Shown one piece after another: positions 5,792-6,025 of a stretch of 6,025 bases of DNA. The notes beneath the pieces are model-generated. The model was given only the letters and a program-made list of their open reading frames with translations. It ran no database searches and was not told the origin of the DNA. Where the stretch lies: positions 1 through 6,025 of the forward strand of contig NZ_JBINJF010000067.1 in the NCBI RefSeq assembly GCF_043951865.1. Reading direction: 5' to 3'. Each line of letters begins with the position of its first letter. Positions within the stretch are counted from its first letter, which is position 1. The position numbers were made by a program, and so were the translations under genes. The DNA comes from JAMQKA01 sp043951865 (GTDB lineage: Bacteria > Bacteroidota > Rhodothermia > Balneolales > Balneolaceae).

Positions 5792-6025
5792 CTAGTTTTG
5801 GGAGACTTCTTGGCCTGGCACCTTGTGGATGGTCAGGTAGATTGTGTCCTTATACTCTTTGCCACCGGCCGACTCCAGGACCAGCTGGATGCGCATCTGG
5901 TCGACCGGCTGCAGGTCCTGATCCGAGATCTGAATCAGAATCGTTTTGCCATCCTCAGACAACTCTGCGCCTTGTACGGGAACATCATCCTGGCCGGTTT
6001 GCTCTGGATTTTTCACCGACCAGTC
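5792..6025 (-). CDS. C-terminal tail of a secreted heme-binding / dehydrogenase-like protein (5' part outside window)
   Basis: An open frame enters from the right edge and ends at the TAG at 5794-5792, giving 77 residues that begin Asp-Trp-Ser-Val. A GTG at 6016 could be read as a start, but the frame is open upstream of it and the first residues continue a domain pattern, so this is a tail and not a small gene. The pattern is WSVKNPEQTGQDDVPV, then AELSEDGKTILIQI, then QPVDQMRIQLVLESAGG, then IYLTIHKVPG. This resembles the terminal beta domain of the large secreted PVC/FCB proteins that combine a glucose/sorbosone-dehydrogenase-like propeller with a c-type heme domain, where the W..KNP..xG start and the IYxTIH end recur. 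No heme motif or catalytic residue lies in the visible part, so the call rests on this tail pattern alone. It is probably the operon partner of the ThuA-like gene 27 bases downstream. Confidence 0.55.
   Translation of the reverse strand, partial: DWSVKNPEQTGQDDVPVQGAELSEDGKTILIQISDQDLQPVDQMRIQLVLESAGGKEYKDTIYLTIHKVPGQEVSQN

Noticed and set aside
5792..6016. Independent small gene of 74 aa starting at GTG 6016
   Set aside because: The frame stays open to the window edge and the residues before the GTG continue the domain, so it is the tail of a longer protein.
1..6025. tRNA, rRNA, CRISPR array, insertion sequence or attachment site
   Set aside because: No cloverleaf, repeat-spacer pattern, transposase motif or flanking terminal repeats were seen; nearly all of the window is coding, and no gap exceeds 129 bases.

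Overview
Five genes and one gene tail, all read from the minus strand (right to left), fill this window. Intergenic gaps are 27, 53, 106, 65 and 129 bases. The content is a carbohydrate-degradation locus of a Gram-negative environmental bacterium. Lipoprotein and Tat-type signal peptides, AT-rich leaders mostly without Shine-Dalgarno sequences, and a lipoprotein sulfatase with a lectin-like tail point to the Bacteroidota / Balneolota-Rhodothermota side of the FCB group. The tail gene and the larger ThuA-like protein belong to families that are also common in Planctomycetota and Verrucomicrobiota. The phylum is therefore an inference.

Layout in the order of transcription. (1) 5792-6025: C-terminal tail of a protein whose last domain resembles the end of the large secreted heme-binding / sugar-dehydrogenase-like proteins of PVC and FCB bacteria. 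(2) 4712-5764: exported ThuA-like protein of 350 aa. (3) 3732-4658: second, divergent ThuA family protein of 308 aa with a clear twin-arginine signal. (4) 1604-3625: type I formylglycine sulfatase of 673 aa, a probable lipoprotein with a C-terminal LamG/concanavalin-like domain. (5) 573-1538: ketose 3-epimerase-like TIM barrel (D-tagatose/D-psicose 3-epimerase family) with a lipoprotein-type leader. (6) 1-443: first 147 residues of a cytoplasmic sugar phosphate isomerase/epimerase-type TIM barrel that runs off the left edge.

How they may work together (inference): the sulfatase would strip sulfate from a sulfated glycan or glycoside at the cell surface or in the periplasm. The ThuA-like proteins and the heme/dehydrogenase-type protein would handle oxidised (keto-) sugar intermediates, as ThuA/ThuB do for 3-keto-disaccharides in rhizobia. 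The two TIM barrels would epimerise, isomerise or cleave the released keto-sugar. No glycoside hydrolase, transporter or regulator lies inside the window, so the substrate cannot be named.

Base composition is mosaic: the outer genes (1-443 and 4712-6025) are GC-rich, while the three inner genes, especially the sulfatase, are clearly poorer in GC. This suggests that the sulfatase-centred block has a different history from its flanks. The small-scale signals are an 18-bp imperfect palindrome before the epimerase gene, three short inverted repeats in the longest gap, a candidate Bacteroidota-type promoter before the sulfatase, and a strong internal ribosome binding site that could give a leaderless form of the epimerase.
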